A stretch of DNA of 64,000 nucleotides from an uncultured Buttiauxella sp. (lineage in GTDB: Bacteria > Pseudomonadota > Gammaproteobacteria > Enterobacterales > Enterobacteriaceae): the NCBI GenBank assembly GCA_946480445.1, contig CAMLJN010000020.1, positions 1-64,000 on the forward strand, written 5' to 3'. Below the pieces are notes generated by a model, which saw only the letters and a list, made by a program, of their open reading frames with translations, did not search any database and was not told the DNA's origin. The translations under genes were made by a program, and so were the position numbers. Below, in pieces: positions 42,950-52,237 of the stretch; the stretch's first letter is position 1; every line of letters starts with the position of its first letter.

Positions 42950-43615
42950 TCAACCCAGCTGTAACCGCGATATTTCAGATTTTTCCGCAAGGCGCTTTAA
43001 CAGCATATTCAGCAGTACGCCGTACATCGGCAGGAAGAATACGATGCTGATAAGCACTTTAAAGCAGTAATCGACGAGAGCAATTTCCACCCAGTGCTGC
43101 GCCATAAAGGCGTCCGGGCTACGCCAGAAAGCGATAAAGAAGAATGACAACGTGTCGCTTACGTTACCAAACAGCGTTGACGCCGTGGGCGCAAGCCACC
43201 AGTGCCTGCTCTGACGAAGGCGGTTAAAGACGTGGACGTCGAGGATCTGTCCCAGCGCATAGGCCATAAAGCTTGCCGCGGCGATACGGGCGACAAAGAG
43301 ATTGAAGTGCGTGAGTGCCGCAAAGCCTTGCCAGCTCCCCATATAAAACAGGGCGGAAATGCCGTAGGAAATCACCAGCGCCGGGATCATGACCGCAAAA
43401 ATAATACGTCGGGCCAGCGGGGCGCCAAAAATACGCACCGTGAGATCGGTTGCCAGGAAAATAAACGGAAAGCTGAACGCCCCCCAGGTGGTGTGGAAGC
43501 CAAACACGGAAACCGGGAGCTGCACCAGGTAGTTACTGGAAGTAATCACCAGCAAATGGAACAGCGATAGCCAGAACAGCGCTTTTACACGCTGATGAGA
43601 ATTGAACTGCATCAT
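42950..43615 (-). CDS. yhhQ: Queuosine-precursor transporter YhhQ
   Basis: A 221-residue inner-membrane protein that imports 7-cyano-7-deazaguanine and related queuosine precursors. About six hydrophobic segments are present, with TWGAFSFPFIFLATDLTVR and FGNVSDTLSFFFIAFW typical of the family. The N-terminal residues differ slightly from E. coli, but the rest is nearly the same. It is divergent from tusA, as in E. coli. Confidence 0.96.
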   Translation of the reverse strand: MMQFNSHQRVKALFWLSLFHLLVITSSNYLVQLPVSVFGFHTTWGAFSFPFIFLATDLTVRIFGAPLARRIIFAVMIPALVISYGISALFYMGSWQGFAALTHFNLFVARIAAASFMAYALGQILDVHVFNRLRQSRHWWLAPTASTLFGNVSDTLSFFFIAFWRSPDAFMAQHWVEIALVDYCFKVLISIVFFLPMYGVLLNMLLKRLAEKSEISRLQLG

Positions 43616-43806
43616 TTTTTAGCCTTTTTAATGAATGGGGTGAGGGAACCCAGTAAACATATTTCCGGCGTGACAATGCCGGAAGGCGGGGATGATACTG
43701 CTTTAGCCCCGCTTTGCAATGGTTAATTTTAACGCAATCGTTCACGTCCCTTGCGCGAGAAATTACCGGGGGTAAACTAGCCCGGTTTTTAAAATTCGAG
43801 ACTGTT

Positions 43807-44052
43807 ATGAACGATCTGTTTGCCAACCCCGACCATCAGCTTGACGCCCTGGGCCTGCGCTGCCCCGAACCTGTGATGATGGTGCGTAAAACCGTGCGCA
43901 CTATGCAGCCGGGTGAGACGCTGCTGGTGATTGCCGACGATCCGGCCACCACCCGCGACATCCCCGGCTTTTGTCGCTTTATGGAGCATGAGCTTATCGC
44001 TCAGCAGGTCGACGCACTGCCTTACCGCTACCTGCTGCGCAAAGGGCAGTAA
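43807..44052 (+). CDS. tusA: Sulfur carrier protein TusA
   Basis: An 81-residue cytoplasmic protein that accepts persulfide sulfur from IscS and passes it to TusBCD for tRNA 2-thiouridine synthesis. [16 protein letters not shown] carries the active-site Cys in the C-P-x-P motif. The start at 43807 ([16 protein letters not shown]) fits the family length. It converges with zntA. Confidence 0.97.
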   Translation: MNDLFANPDHQLDALGLRCPEPVMMVRKTVRTMQPGETLLVIADDPATTRDIPGFCRFMEHELIAQQVDALPYRYLLRKGQ

Positions 44053-44066
44053 TGCGTTTTCATGGG

Positions 44067-46268
44067 TTATCGCCTGCGCAGCAGCCTTAAAGCGTTAGCC
44101 GTCACTAAAGCAGTAGCCCCGGAATCCGCGAGCACCGCCAGCCACAGACCCGTTAACCCCAGCAGCGTGGTGACCAGGAAGATGGCTTTTAGCCCCAAAG
44201 CTATGGTGATGTTCTGGCGGATATTATTGTGCGTGGCTCGAGCCAGGCCAATCATTCCCGCAAGTTCGGTCAGCCGGTTGTGCGTGAGCGCCGCGTCAGC
44301 GGTTTCCAGCGCCACATCGGTACCGCTGCCCATGGCAATACCCAGGGTTGCGGCCTTCATTGCCGGAGCATCGTTGATGCCGTCGCCCACCATCGCCAGC
44401 GGCTGCAGCGCATTCATTTCATTTACCGCTGAAACTTTGTCGGCGGGCAGCAGGCTGGCGCGATAATCCATCCCCAGCTCGGCGGCAATAGCTGCGGCGG
44501 CACGCGGGTTATCGCCCGTCAGCATGATGCCTTGCACGCCAATATTTTTCAGTGCAGCAATGGCCTCTCTGGCATCGCTGCGCAGCGTATCGCGCAGGGC
44601 GATAATACCCAGCAAACTCGTTTGCTGTATCACGACAATCACCGTCTGACCTTCGGCTTCCAGCTCGGTAATGCGCTGCTGCCAGGCTGCGCTTAGTCTG
44701 TCCGCCGGGAGTTTAGTGGGAGAACTGAGCAGCAGCCTTTCACCGTCCACGGTGGCTTCAACGCCAATACCTGCCAGCGCGCGATGGGCATCGGTTGCCG
44801 GTAAAGTGAGCGCTCGTTCTTTCGCTTCGCGAACAATGGCTTGCGCAAGCGGATGCGACGAACCTTGCTCCACGGCGGCGGCCAGAGCCAGCAGTTCGTT
44901 TTCAGTCAGAGAATCCATCGCTTCAATGGCGGTCACCTGTGGCTTACCTGCCGTCAGCGTGCCTGTCTTATCGAAGGCGATATGCTGGATCTGACCCAGG
45001 CGTTCCAGCGCCGCGCCCCCTTTAATTAATGCTCCGCGGCGTGCGGCGGCGGCAAGGCCGGAGGTTATGGCCGCAGGGGTAGAGATAACCAATGCGCACG
45101 GGCAGCCAATCAGCAGCAGGGCCAGTCCTTTGTAAATCCATTCGCCCCAGCTTTGTCCGAACAGCAGCGGCGGAACCACAGCGGCGATGAGCGCAATCGC
45201 CATAATAATTGGCGTGTAGATGCGGCTGAAGCGATCGATAAAGCGTTCAACAGGAGCGCGACGTTCGTCGGCTTCTTCGATTAAACGCAGGATACGGTCT
45301 ATCGCGCTGTCGCCCGGCTCAGAAATCACTTCGAGCTGGACCAGCCTGTCGACGCTGGTGCTGCCAGCCGGGACCTTGTCATTTTTCTCCCGTTCAACCG
45401 GCACAGATTCGCCGGTTAAGGCGCTTTCGTCGAAGCTCGCCGTTTCGCTGAGCAGGCGCCCATCGGCGGGCAAGCGGCCACCGGCAGAGACTTCAATCAC
45501 ATCTCCCGGACGCAGTTCGCTCTGCGCCACGGTTTCTCTTTCGCCGTTACGCAGGCGCGTCGCCACTTCCGGTTTCAGGGCCATCAGCGCGCTCACGCCT
45601 CGTCGTGCGCGGTTTGCCGCGTAGGACTCAAGGCGTTCGCCAATCAGGAACAGCAGCAGCACCATGGCGGCTTCGGCGGTAGCGCCGATAAACAGTGCGC
45701 CAATGGCCGCGACGCTCATCAATGTCTCAATGGCGAACCAGTTACCGCTGCGCATCAGGCGAACGGCCTGGCGAGCAATGGGCCACAGACCGACCAGCGT
45801 GGTGGCGATAAATGCCAGATTGCCGAGCGGATGGTTGACCTGCTCCAGCCCCCAGCTGATCGCCATCATGACGATCAGGGTGACAAGCGGTAAGTTTTCG
45901 CGCCAGCCGGAAGGTGCCTTAACGGCGGGTGCGGCGCTGTCACGTAGCGTATAGCCTGCGGCCGATACGGCTTTTTCAATTTCCTTACGGACGTCGCGCG
46001 CAGCGGTGACAAGCAGTTTTTCCGTGGCAAACAGAACCTGTACCTGCTGAACATCCGGTACCTGTTTCGCCGCATTTTCGACTTTGCGAGCGCAGGCTGC
46101 GCAGTCCATACCTGTGACAATCCAGCTGTAACGATCGCCGTTATCAGGCAGAACGTCGGGCTCCGGCGCGGTGGAGCAGCGCTCATCCTGGCAGCAGGAG
46201 GGCACTTCGACTGCCAGCGGGCTTAACTTAGCCCTGGCAAACTGCGGGGGAGTTTTTGAGTTGAGCAT
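44067..46268 (-). CDS. zntA: Zn2+/Cd2+/Pb2+-exporting P1B-type ATPase ZntA
   Basis: A 733-residue inner-membrane pump. The N-terminal metal-binding domain carries GMDCAACARKVE, preceded by a Cys-rich segment (CCQDERC). The transmembrane metal site is CPCALVIS, the phosphorylation site is DKTGTLTAGK, and MVGDGINDAPAMK is the hinge. The TGES actuator loop is also present. An operator-promoter for ZntR lies immediately upstream at 46305-46336, so it is induced by zinc, cadmium or lead. Confidence 0.98.
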   Translation of the reverse strand: MLNSKTPPQFARAKLSPLAVEVPSCCQDERCSTAPEPDVLPDNGDRYSWIVTGMDCAACARKVENAAKQVPDVQQVQVLFATEKLLVTAARDVRKEIEKAVSAAGYTLRDSAAPAVKAPSGWRENLPLVTLIVMMAISWGLEQVNHPLGNLAFIATTLVGLWPIARQAVRLMRSGNWFAIETLMSVAAIGALFIGATAEAAMVLLLFLIGERLESYAANRARRGVSALMALKPEVATRLRNGERETVAQSELRPGDVIEVSAGGRLPADGRLLSETASFDESALTGESVPVEREKNDKVPAGSTSVDRLVQLEVISEPGDSAIDRILRLIEEADERRAPVERFIDRFSRIYTPIIMAIALIAAVVPPLLFGQSWGEWIYKGLALLLIGCPCALVISTPAAITSGLAAAARRGALIKGGAALERLGQIQHIAFDKTGTLTAGKPQVTAIEAMDSLTENELLALAAAVEQGSSHPLAQAIVREAKERALTLPATDAHRALAGIGVEATVDGERLLLSSPTKLPADRLSAAWQQRITELEAEGQTVIVVIQQTSLLGIIALRDTLRSDAREAIAALKNIGVQGIMLTGDNPRAAAAIAAELGMDYRASLLPADKVSAVNEMNALQPLAMVGDGINDAPAMKAATLGIAMGSGTDVALETADAALTHNRLTELAGMIGLARATHNNIRQNITIALGLKAIFLVTTLLGLTGLWLAVLADSGATALVTANALRLLRRR

Positions 46269-46304
46269 AGGCCCTCCTGGGTAATGATAAAGTTCTCATT
46301 ACCG

Positions 46305-46336
46305 ATGTTACACTCTGGAGCTTACTCCAGAGTCAA
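46305..46336 (-). promoter_or_regulatory. zntA promoter with ZntR operator
   Basis: On the minus strand, -35 TTGACT (46331-46336) and -10 TAACAT (46305-46310) are 20 bases apart, the long spacer used by MerR-family activators. Within it lies the palindrome ACTCTGGAG-CTTA-CTCCAGAGT (46312-46333), matching the known ZntR site. Confidence 0.93.
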
Positions 46337-46350
46337 GAGGGCTTTGCAAT

Positions 46351-46977
46351 TTAAATGTACAACGCGCGCACAATCATAAAGTGCCCGGCAAAATAGCAGG
46401 CGGCGGCGATGGCGCTGTCGGCGCTAAACCGACGGCGGTAGTGGCTGCCCAACCAGACGATATTGCCCAGTAGCAGCAGTGTTGCCCCGACAAAACCGGA
46501 GAAGCTGGCGCTGGTGGGACGGAAGAAATAAAGCTCGCCTGCCAGCCATACCATCACCAGCGTCATGCCGATAAAGGTCATGATCGGCCAGCGGAAGGTT
46601 TCAAGCCGCGTCCAGATGACCGCAACCAGCAGCACGCCGATAATCAGCAGGGCCAGCGGTAGCGGCCAGAAGAAAGAAAGTGTCATCTGGCTGGCGAAAT
46701 AGAGGGCGTAGAGAAGATGCGAAAGGAAGAAGGCGCCGATGGCATACAGCATGCGCTGGGTCGGCAGAAGCGTCAGGGCATCGCCCATCAGCGTGGCCAA
46801 CAGCCCGGCTAGGATCAGGTAGCCCGTGGCTTCAAACATGGGCGCCTGCCAGGCGAGCAGGAGTAAAAGCAGCAGCGTAACCGGCTTAAACACCCAGCGT
46901 TGCCAGGTCGGACCCCGGTAGGAGGCGTCCACATAAAGCCACCCGGAAAAAAATACGGCAATAAAAGACCAAAGCAT
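46351..46977 (-). CDS. yhhN: YhhN-family membrane protein (lysoplasmalogenase-like)
   Basis: A 208-residue inner-membrane protein with about seven or eight hydrophobic segments. The [15 protein letters not shown] region carries the conserved Asp of the YhhN/TMEM86 family, whose animal members hydrolyse lysoplasmalogen. Its bacterial role is not clear. The zntA promoter lies between it and zntA. Confidence 0.93.
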   Translation of the reverse strand: MLWSFIAVFFSGWLYVDASYRGPTWQRWVFKPVTLLLLLLLAWQAPMFEATGYLILAGLLATLMGDALTLLPTQRMLYAIGAFFLSHLLYALYFASQMTLSFFWPLPLALLIIGVLLVAVIWTRLETFRWPIMTFIGMTLVMVWLAGELYFFRPTSASFSGFVGATLLLLGNIVWLGSHYRRRFSADSAIAAACYFAGHFMIVRALYI

Positions 46978-47156
46978 GGCGTAGTCCCTTTAACGTAGGG
47001 CGGGGAAGCGTCAACATACCCGCCAGAATTTTATTATGTGGTGGAGGGCGTTTGCGCTTCTCCACTGAACATCAGTCTAGTGGGCAAAGCAGGTTGATGA
47101 CAACGCCTTGCGCTGAGAGGTATGCTTAAAAGCGCCTGACAAGTCGAGATCATTCC

Positions 47157-47522
47157 ATGAGCAAAGCCCCTGTCATCTTTATTGCCATCCTCGTTTTCAT
47201 CGTGGTGGCCGCCTCGTTTCGGTATATGCAGCAGCGCCGGCAAAACGCCGAAAATGATGCGGCACCGCTGAGCCAGAAATCCGTCGTTGTGACGACCAAA
47301 CGGGAAACGCCAGCGAACGACAGACGCTCCCGCCAGCGCGAAGTGACGCCTGCCGGAGACACGGTGCGCTATGAAGTCTGGTTTCAATCGCAGTCAGGCG
47401 GAATGGCGTTGAGAATGCGCGTGCAGGCCGCGCAGTATCACGAGCTTAGCGTTGGGGATAAAGGGACATTGCAGTATAAAGGGACGCGCTTTGTCGGCTT
47501 CGTCCCTGCACAGACTCACTGA
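47157..47522 (+). CDS. yhhM: DUF2500 protein YhhM
   Basis: A 121-residue protein with one N-terminal hydrophobic helix (MSKAPVIFIAILVFIVVAAS) and a soluble C-terminal domain, probably periplasmic. The domain ends with GDKGTLQYKGTRFVGF, typical of DUF2500. It resembles E. coli YhhM in length and position. The function is unknown. Its last bases overlap the end of convergent yhhL. Confidence 0.9.
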   Translation: MSKAPVIFIAILVFIVVAASFRYMQQRRQNAENDAAPLSQKSVVVTTKRETPANDRRSRQREVTPAGDTVRYEVWFQSQSGGMALRMRVQAAQYHELSVGDKGTLQYKGTRFVGFVPAQTH

Positions 47523-47785
47523 CCCTTGCGTAAGGTCTTCTGCCAGGCCAGCAGTTCAAAAACGCCAAAAACGAAAATTTTAATTTGCTGGGCGCGGCTT
47601 AACGGTGGGCCATCTTTCGGCTGAGTCGATTTTAACAGCGCCAGCTGCATAGCGTGCATAATCGCCATAAATATCAGCGCGACGTTAACAAAGATATTTA
47701 GCGGACGCGGAAACGGGTGGAAAATATTCAGTAACAAAAATGCCCATACGCACAGCATCAGCAGTCTGCCCAGATTAATCAGCAT
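47516..47785 (-). CDS. yhhL: DUF1145 membrane protein YhhL
   Basis: An 89-residue protein with two hydrophobic segments (LLMLCVWAFLLLNIF and IFVNVALIFMAIMHAMQLA). It is the DUF1145 protein found next to rsmD in enterobacteria and lies 11 bases after the rsmD stop, so it probably shares its transcript. The function is unknown. Confidence 0.92.
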   Translation of the reverse strand: MLINLGRLLMLCVWAFLLLNIFHPFPRPLNIFVNVALIFMAIMHAMQLALLKSTQPKDGPPLSRAQQIKIFVFGVFELLAWQKTLRKGQ

Positions 47786-47796
47786 GGTGTTGTTCC

Positions 47797-48372
47797 TTAT
47801 GCTTCGCGGTGATAAAGGCGATAGGCAACCTGTCCGGCCACTTTTTCGCGGTGTAAGTCCCAGCTCGCCGGTACCTGCGGCAGGCCGTTTTCCACTTCAC
47901 TTTCGACGTAAATCAGCGCGTCTTCGGCAAGCCAGCCGTTTTGCTCCAGCAGGGCGAGCGTTTCTTCCAGCAGCCCTTTACGGAACGGTGGATCGACAAA
48001 CACAATGCTGTGCGGCTTGCCCGGCTGCGCCAGGTAACTCAGCGTGTTGGTGTTGACCACCTGCCCGTTGCTTGCCTTAAGCGTAACAAGATTCTTCTGT
48101 AGCTGCTGTGAAACGCTGCGGTCCATCTCCAGCAGGGTGGCGTTGGCGGCGTAGCGGGAGAGCGCCTCTAATCCCAGCGCGCCGCTCCCGGCGAAGCAGT
48201 CCAGCACGCGGGCATCAACCATCGACGGAGCCAGCCAGTTGAACAGCGTTTCGCGCACTCGATCGGTTGTTGGACGCAGTCCTGGGCTGTCGGGAACGGG
48301 AAGCTTACGGCCGCGCCACTGGCCGCCGATAATGCGGATTTGGCCTGCGCCTGAAGATTGGGGTTTTTTCAT
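47797..48372 (-). CDS. rsmD: 16S rRNA guanine-N2 methyltransferase RsmD
   Basis: A 191-residue S-adenosylmethionine-dependent enzyme that methylates G966 of 16S rRNA. GQIRIIGGQWRGRKLPV and RPTTDRVRETLFNWL are near-identical to E. coli; LDCFAGSGALGLEA holds the cofactor loop and FVDPPFRKG the catalytic D-P-P-F. The start at 48372 (MKKPQSSG) matches E. coli; an alternative GTG lies three codons upstream. It is divergent from ftsY. Confidence 0.96.
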   Translation of the reverse strand: MKKPQSSGAGQIRIIGGQWRGRKLPVPDSPGLRPTTDRVRETLFNWLAPSMVDARVLDCFAGSGALGLEALSRYAANATLLEMDRSVSQQLQKNLVTLKASNGQVVNTNTLSYLAQPGKPHSIVFVDPPFRKGLLEETLALLEQNGWLAEDALIYVESEVENGLPQVPASWDLHREKVAGQVAYRLYHREA

Positions 48373-48566
48373 GGGACTCACTGCGATGCGATTTTTGCCG
48401 ACTATTCTAGCGGCGCAAGGGAGGAGGGGAAACCTTATTCCGCCGGAGTGCCGCTGGCTGTGGGAAAGTGATAGACTAACATATTCAATTGATGATTATT
48501 TTCAGCGCCCGGGGCTAGTCCTGACGGGTCTGTGCCATGAATCCACAGCGAGGAGTACATTCGCAA

Positions 48567-50243
48567 ATGGCGAAAGAGAAAAAACGCGGCTTTTTTTCCT
48601 GGTTGGGCTTTGGTCAGAAAGAGCAGGAACCGGAACAGGAATCAGAACAAAAATCCCAGCAGGAACAAACGGTTGCTACCGAGCTGATTGAGCAGTCAGC
48701 TGAACATAACGTTGAGCCGGAACAGCCACGGGCGCCTGAAGTCTCCTCGCAGCCAGAAGCGGAACCAGAAGCGGAACCAGAAGCGCAGGTTGAGCAGGTT
48801 GCCGTGCACAGCGAAGCAGAATCAGAGACTTTTGCCCAGCAAGTGGTCGAAGTCAGTGAAAAGCTGGTTGAAAATGAAGCGCCAGCTGCGGCGGTCGAGT
48901 CAGAAACCGTTGCTGAATCGCTCATCGAGGAAAAATCAGCGTTTTCTTTAGCCGACGCTGAACCTGTCGCTGAAGCTGAACCTGTCGCTGAGGCTGTCAG
49001 CGAGCCTGAGACTAAGCATGAGCCGGAAGCAGTCGACGAACCAGCCCCTGTTGCTGAGCCGCAGGCCGCCATTGAGCACGAAGAGCTGCCGCTGCCGGAA
49101 GAGATCGCCGGGAGCGAAACGGAAGCCGATGAGTGGCAGGCTGAGCAGGAGCGCGTTGTCGATGAAACGGTAGCGGAAATCGAAGAGGTTATTGCCGCTC
49201 ACGTTGAGTATGCGCCAGCTGTTGAAGCGCCAGCCGTAGGCGAAGAAGCCGCCGAAGCACAGGACGAAGCGGAAGAGCAGCCTGTGAAGGATGACGCCCG
49301 GCAGGAGCAGGAGAAGCCAACCAAAGAAGGTTTCTTCGCACGCCTCAAGCGTAGTTTGCTGAAAACTAAACAAAACCTCGGCTCCGGCTTTATCAGCCTG
49401 TTCCGCGGCAAGAAGATTGATGACGATCTGTTTGAAGAGCTGGAAGAGCAGCTGCTGATTGCCGACGTCGGCGTGGAAACCACGCGTAAAATCATCAGTA
49501 ACCTGACGGACGGCGCGAGCCGCAAAGAGCTGCGCGATGCCGAAGCGCTCTACGGTTTGCTGAAAGACGAAATGGGCGAAATCCTGGCGAAAGTCGACGA
49601 GCCGCTCAACGTGGAAGGCAAAACGCCATTTGTTATTCTGATGGTCGGCGTCAACGGCGTGGGCAAAACCACCACCATCGGCAAGCTGGCGCGTCAGTTC
49701 CAGCAGGAAGGCAAATCGGTGATGCTGGCGGCGGGTGACACCTTCCGTGCCGCAGCGGTGGAACAGCTCCAGGTGTGGGGCCAGCGTAACAATATTCCGG
49801 TTGTGGCTCAGCATACGGGAGCAGACTCCGCCTCCGTTATCTTCGATGCCATTCAGGCGGCGAAAGCGCGCGGCGTGGACGTGCTGCTGGCTGATACCGC
49901 AGGGCGTTTGCAAAACAAAGCGCACCTGATGGAAGAGCTGAAGAAAATCGTGCGCGTGATGAAAAAACTGGACGAAGACGCCCCGCATGAGGTTATGCTC
50001 ACCATTGATGCCAGTACCGGACAGAATGCGGTAAGCCAGGCCCGGCTGTTCCATGAAGCCGTGGGATTAACCGGGATTACGCTGACTAAACTGGACGGTA
50101 CAGCTAAAGGCGGCGTGATTTTCTCCGTGGCCGATCAGTTTGGCATTCCGATTCGCTACATTGGCGTCGGCGAACGAATTGAAGATTTGCGTCCGTTTAA
50201 GGCGGATGATTTTATTGAGGCACTTTTTGCCCGAGAGGATTAA
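48567..50243 (+). CDS. ftsY: Signal recognition particle receptor FtsY
   Basis: A 558-residue SRP receptor GTPase. Residues about 1-250 are the acidic A domain, which contains imperfect Glu/Ala/Pro repeats (bases 48753-48788 and 48957-48992), longer than in E. coli (497 in total). The N domain begins near EKPTKEGFFARLKRSLLKTK. In the G domain GVNGVGKTTTIGKLA is the P-loop, DTFRAAAVEQL the insertion-box region, LADTAGR the G3 motif and TKLDGTAKGG the G4 region. The start at 48567 gives MAKEKKRGFFSWLGFG, as in E. coli. ftsE and ftsX follow. Confidence 0.98.
   Translation: MAKEKKRGFFSWLGFGQKEQEPEQESEQKSQQEQTVATELIEQSAEHNVEPEQPRAPEVSSQPEAEPEAEPEAQVEQVAVHSEAESETFAQQVVEVSEKLVENEAPAAAVESETVAESLIEEKSAFSLADAEPVAEAEPVAEAVSEPETKHEPEAVDEPAPVAEPQAAIEHEELPLPEEIAGSETEADEWQAEQERVVDETVAEIEEVIAAHVEYAPAVEAPAVGEEAAEAQDEAEEQPVKDDARQEQEKPTKEGFFARLKRSLLKTKQNLGSGFISLFRGKKIDDDLFEELEEQLLIADVGVETTRKIISNLTDGASRKELRDAEALYGLLKDEMGEILAKVDEPLNVEGKTPFVILMVGVNGVGKTTTIGKLARQFQQEGKSVMLAAGDTFRAAAVEQLQVWGQRNNIPVVAQHTGADSASVIFDAIQAAKARGVDVLLADTAGRLQNKAHLMEELKKIVRVMKKLDEDAPHEVMLTIDASTGQNAVSQARLFHEAVGLTGITLTKLDGTAKGGVIFSVADQFGIPIRYIGVGERIEDLRPFKADDFIEALFARED
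48753..48992 (+). repeat. Short tandem repeats in the ftsY A domain
   Basis: Three 12-base units (CCAGAAGCGGAA at 48753-48764, 48765-48776 and a variant at 48777-48788) and two 18-base units (48957-48974, 48975-48992). All are multiples of three, so length changes keep the frame. They account for part of the expanded acidic domain. Confidence 0.8.
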
Positions 50244-50245
50244 CA

Positions 50246-50914
50246 ATGATTCGCTTTGAACACGTCAGTAAAGCCTATCTCGGTGGCAGACAGGCGTTGC
50301 AGGGAGTCACCTTCCATATGCAACCCGGCGAGATGGCCTTTCTGACCGGCCACTCTGGCGCAGGGAAAAGTACCCTGCTCAAGCTTATCTGTGGCATCGA
50401 GCGGCCAAGCGCCGGGAAGATTTTATTTAGCGGCCACGATATCAGCCGTTTAAAAAGCCGTGAGGTGCCGTTCCTGCGGCGCCAGATTGGCATGATCTTC
50501 CAGGATCACCATCTGCTGATGGACAGAACGGTCTATGACAACGTGGCCATCCCGCTGATTATCGCCGGGGCCAGCGGAGAAGATATTCGCCGCCGTGTCA
50601 GCGCCGCGCTGGACAAGGTAGGCCTGCTGGACAAAGCGAAGAACTTCCCGATTCAGCTGTCCGGCGGTGAGCAGCAGCGTGTGGGCATTGCCCGTGCGGT
50701 GGTGAATAAACCTGCCGTGCTGCTGGCGGATGAACCGACCGGTAACCTCGATGATGCGCTCTCGGAAGGGATTTTACGTCTGTTCGAAGAGTTTAACCGC
50801 GTTGGGGTAACGGTGCTGATGGCGACGCACGACATGGGCCTTATCTCTCGTCGTCATTATCGAATGCTGACGTTAAGCGATGGCCATTTGCATGGAGGCC
50901 TGGCAGGTGAATAA
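50246..50914 (+). CDS. ftsE: Cell division ATP-binding protein FtsE
   Basis: A 222-residue ABC-type ATPase that works with FtsX at the division septum to activate amidases through EnvC. Walker [13 protein letters not shown], signature [12 protein letters not shown], Walker [13 protein letters not shown] and the switch His in MATHDMG are all present. It starts two bases after the ftsY stop and overlaps ftsX by eight bases. Confidence 0.98.
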   Translation: MIRFEHVSKAYLGGRQALQGVTFHMQPGEMAFLTGHSGAGKSTLLKLICGIERPSAGKILFSGHDISRLKSREVPFLRRQIGMIFQDHHLLMDRTVYDNVAIPLIIAGASGEDIRRRVSAALDKVGLLDKAKNFPIQLSGGEQQRVGIARAVVNKPAVLLADEPTGNLDDALSEGILRLFEEFNRVGVTVLMATHDMGLISRRHYRMLTLSDGHLHGGLAGE

Positions 50915-51962
50915 ACGCAACGCGCTCAATCACATTAAGCGCTTCAGCAACAAGCTGGATAAATTCAACAAGCTGAATAAGTTAGGGGATCTGGGCCGCT
51001 CGGTAAAAAAACGCGGTAGGGGGCCTCAGTCGAAAGCTCGCTCGCTCAAGGGGGGTGTGAATGAACAGTTCCGCTACGCCTGGGAGGGCGCGGTACAGGA
51101 TCTTAAAAGTAAGCCGTTCGCCACTTTTCTGACCGTGATGGTTATTGCCATCTCCCTGACGCTGCCAAGCGTCTGTTACATGGTATACAAAAACGTTAAT
51201 CAGGCCGCGACGCAGTACTATCCTTCGCCGCAGATCACCGTTTATCTCGATAAAGCGCTGGATGACAACGCCGCGCAGCAGGTTGTGGGGGCGATTCAGG
51301 CCGAAGAGGGCGTGGAGAAGGTTAACTACCTTTCCCGCGACGAGGCGCTTGGCGAGTTCCGCAACTGGTCAGGTTTTGGCGGCGCACTGGATATGCTTGA
51401 AGAGAACCCGCTGCCCGCGGTGGCGGTGGTCAACCCGAAACTGGACTTCCAGAGTACTGAGCATCTGAACACTCTGCGCGACCGTGTGGCACGTATTCAC
51501 GGCGTGGACGAAGTCAGGATGGACGACAGCTGGTTTGCGCGTCTTGCCGCCCTGACGGGCCTGGTCGGGCGAGTCTCTGCGATGATCGGTATTCTGATGG
51601 TTGCCGCCGTTTTCCTGGTCATCGGTAACAGCGTCAGGCTCAGCATTTTTGCCCGTCGCGATACCATCAACGTGCAAAAGCTGATTGGCGCAACGGACGG
51701 TTTTATCCTGCGGCCGTTCCTGTATGGCGGGGCGCTGCTGGGCTTTAGCGGCGCGTTCCTGTCGCTTATCCTGTCCGAGATTCTGGTGCTGAGGCTCTCT
51801 TCTGCCGTCACCCAGGTTGCGCAGGTCTTCGGCACGAAATTTGATCTTTCGGGGCTGGGCTTTGACGAATGCCTGCTGCTGTTGCTGGTGTCCGCCATGA
51901 TTGGCTGGCTGGCCGCCTGGCTTGCCACCGTGCAACATTTACGTCGCTTTACCCCAGAGTAA
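50907..51962 (+). CDS. ftsX: Cell division membrane protein FtsX
   Basis: A 351-residue inner-membrane protein, partner of FtsE. A cytoplasmic N-terminal tail rich in Lys/Asn (with the short repeat DKFNKLNKL) precedes four transmembrane segments and a periplasmic loop that binds EnvC. The start is GTG at 50907, giving [13 protein letters not shown], which matches E. coli after its initiator and overlaps the end of ftsE. An upstream Met lies inside ftsE and is unlikely. Confidence 0.95.
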   Translation: MNKRNALNHIKRFSNKLDKFNKLNKLGDLGRSVKKRGRGPQSKARSLKGGVNEQFRYAWEGAVQDLKSKPFATFLTVMVIAISLTLPSVCYMVYKNVNQAATQYYPSPQITVYLDKALDDNAAQQVVGAIQAEEGVEKVNYLSRDEALGEFRNWSGFGGALDMLEENPLPAVAVVNPKLDFQSTEHLNTLRDRVARIHGVDEVRMDDSWFARLAALTGLVGRVSAMIGILMVAAVFLVIGNSVRLSIFARRDTINVQKLIGATDGFILRPFLYGGALLGFSGAFLSLILSEILVLRLSSAVTQVAQVFGTKFDLSGLGFDECLLLLLVSAMIGWLAAWLATVQHLRRFTPE

Positions 51963-51981
51963 AATTTTTTTGATATACTTC

Positions 51982-52015
51982 TCCCCTGCTACGAAAGTTT
52001 CGCCAGCAGGGGAGT
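51982..52015 (+). terminator. Strong hairpin after ftsX
   Basis: A perfect 10-bp stem (CTCCCCTGCT at 51982-51991, AGCAGGGGAG at 52006-52015) with a 14-base loop that itself contains CGAAAGTTTCG. No U-tract follows, so it may be a 3'-end stabiliser or partial terminator, not a full one. Confidence 0.6.
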
Positions 52016-52083
52016 CGGTCCCGCCTCCGGTTCACCGTTTCCCTGTCATGCTTTTCATTGTGCTGTCACATTTTGTGAGTAAT

Positions 52084-52129
52084 CTATACACAGCCATACA
52101 TTGAACTTGTGGATAAGGTCACTGTCTGA
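52084..52129 (+). promoter_or_regulatory. rpoH promoter region: sigma-E promoter and DnaA boxes
   Basis: GAACTT (52103-52108) and TCTGA (52125-52129), 16 bases apart, exactly match the sigma-E consensus, as at E. coli rpoH P3. TTGTGGATAA (52107-52116) is a perfect DnaA box overlapping it, and CTATACACA (52084-52092) is a near-match. TTGAAC (52101) may also serve a sigma-70 promoter. Confidence 0.85.
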
Positions 52130-52237
52130 GAGTAGTGTAAAAGGTACGGTTTGGCGCCTGGATGCCTGTCGGTGCTTTTGCCCGGTGGTGAAGAAGCGTA
52201 GTGGCAACCTGTACGTAATCTCTAAGAGAGGGTTTGA

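Noticed and set aside
48948-50054. A 368-codon open frame antisense to ftsY
   Set aside because: Shadow of ftsY with no family resemblance.
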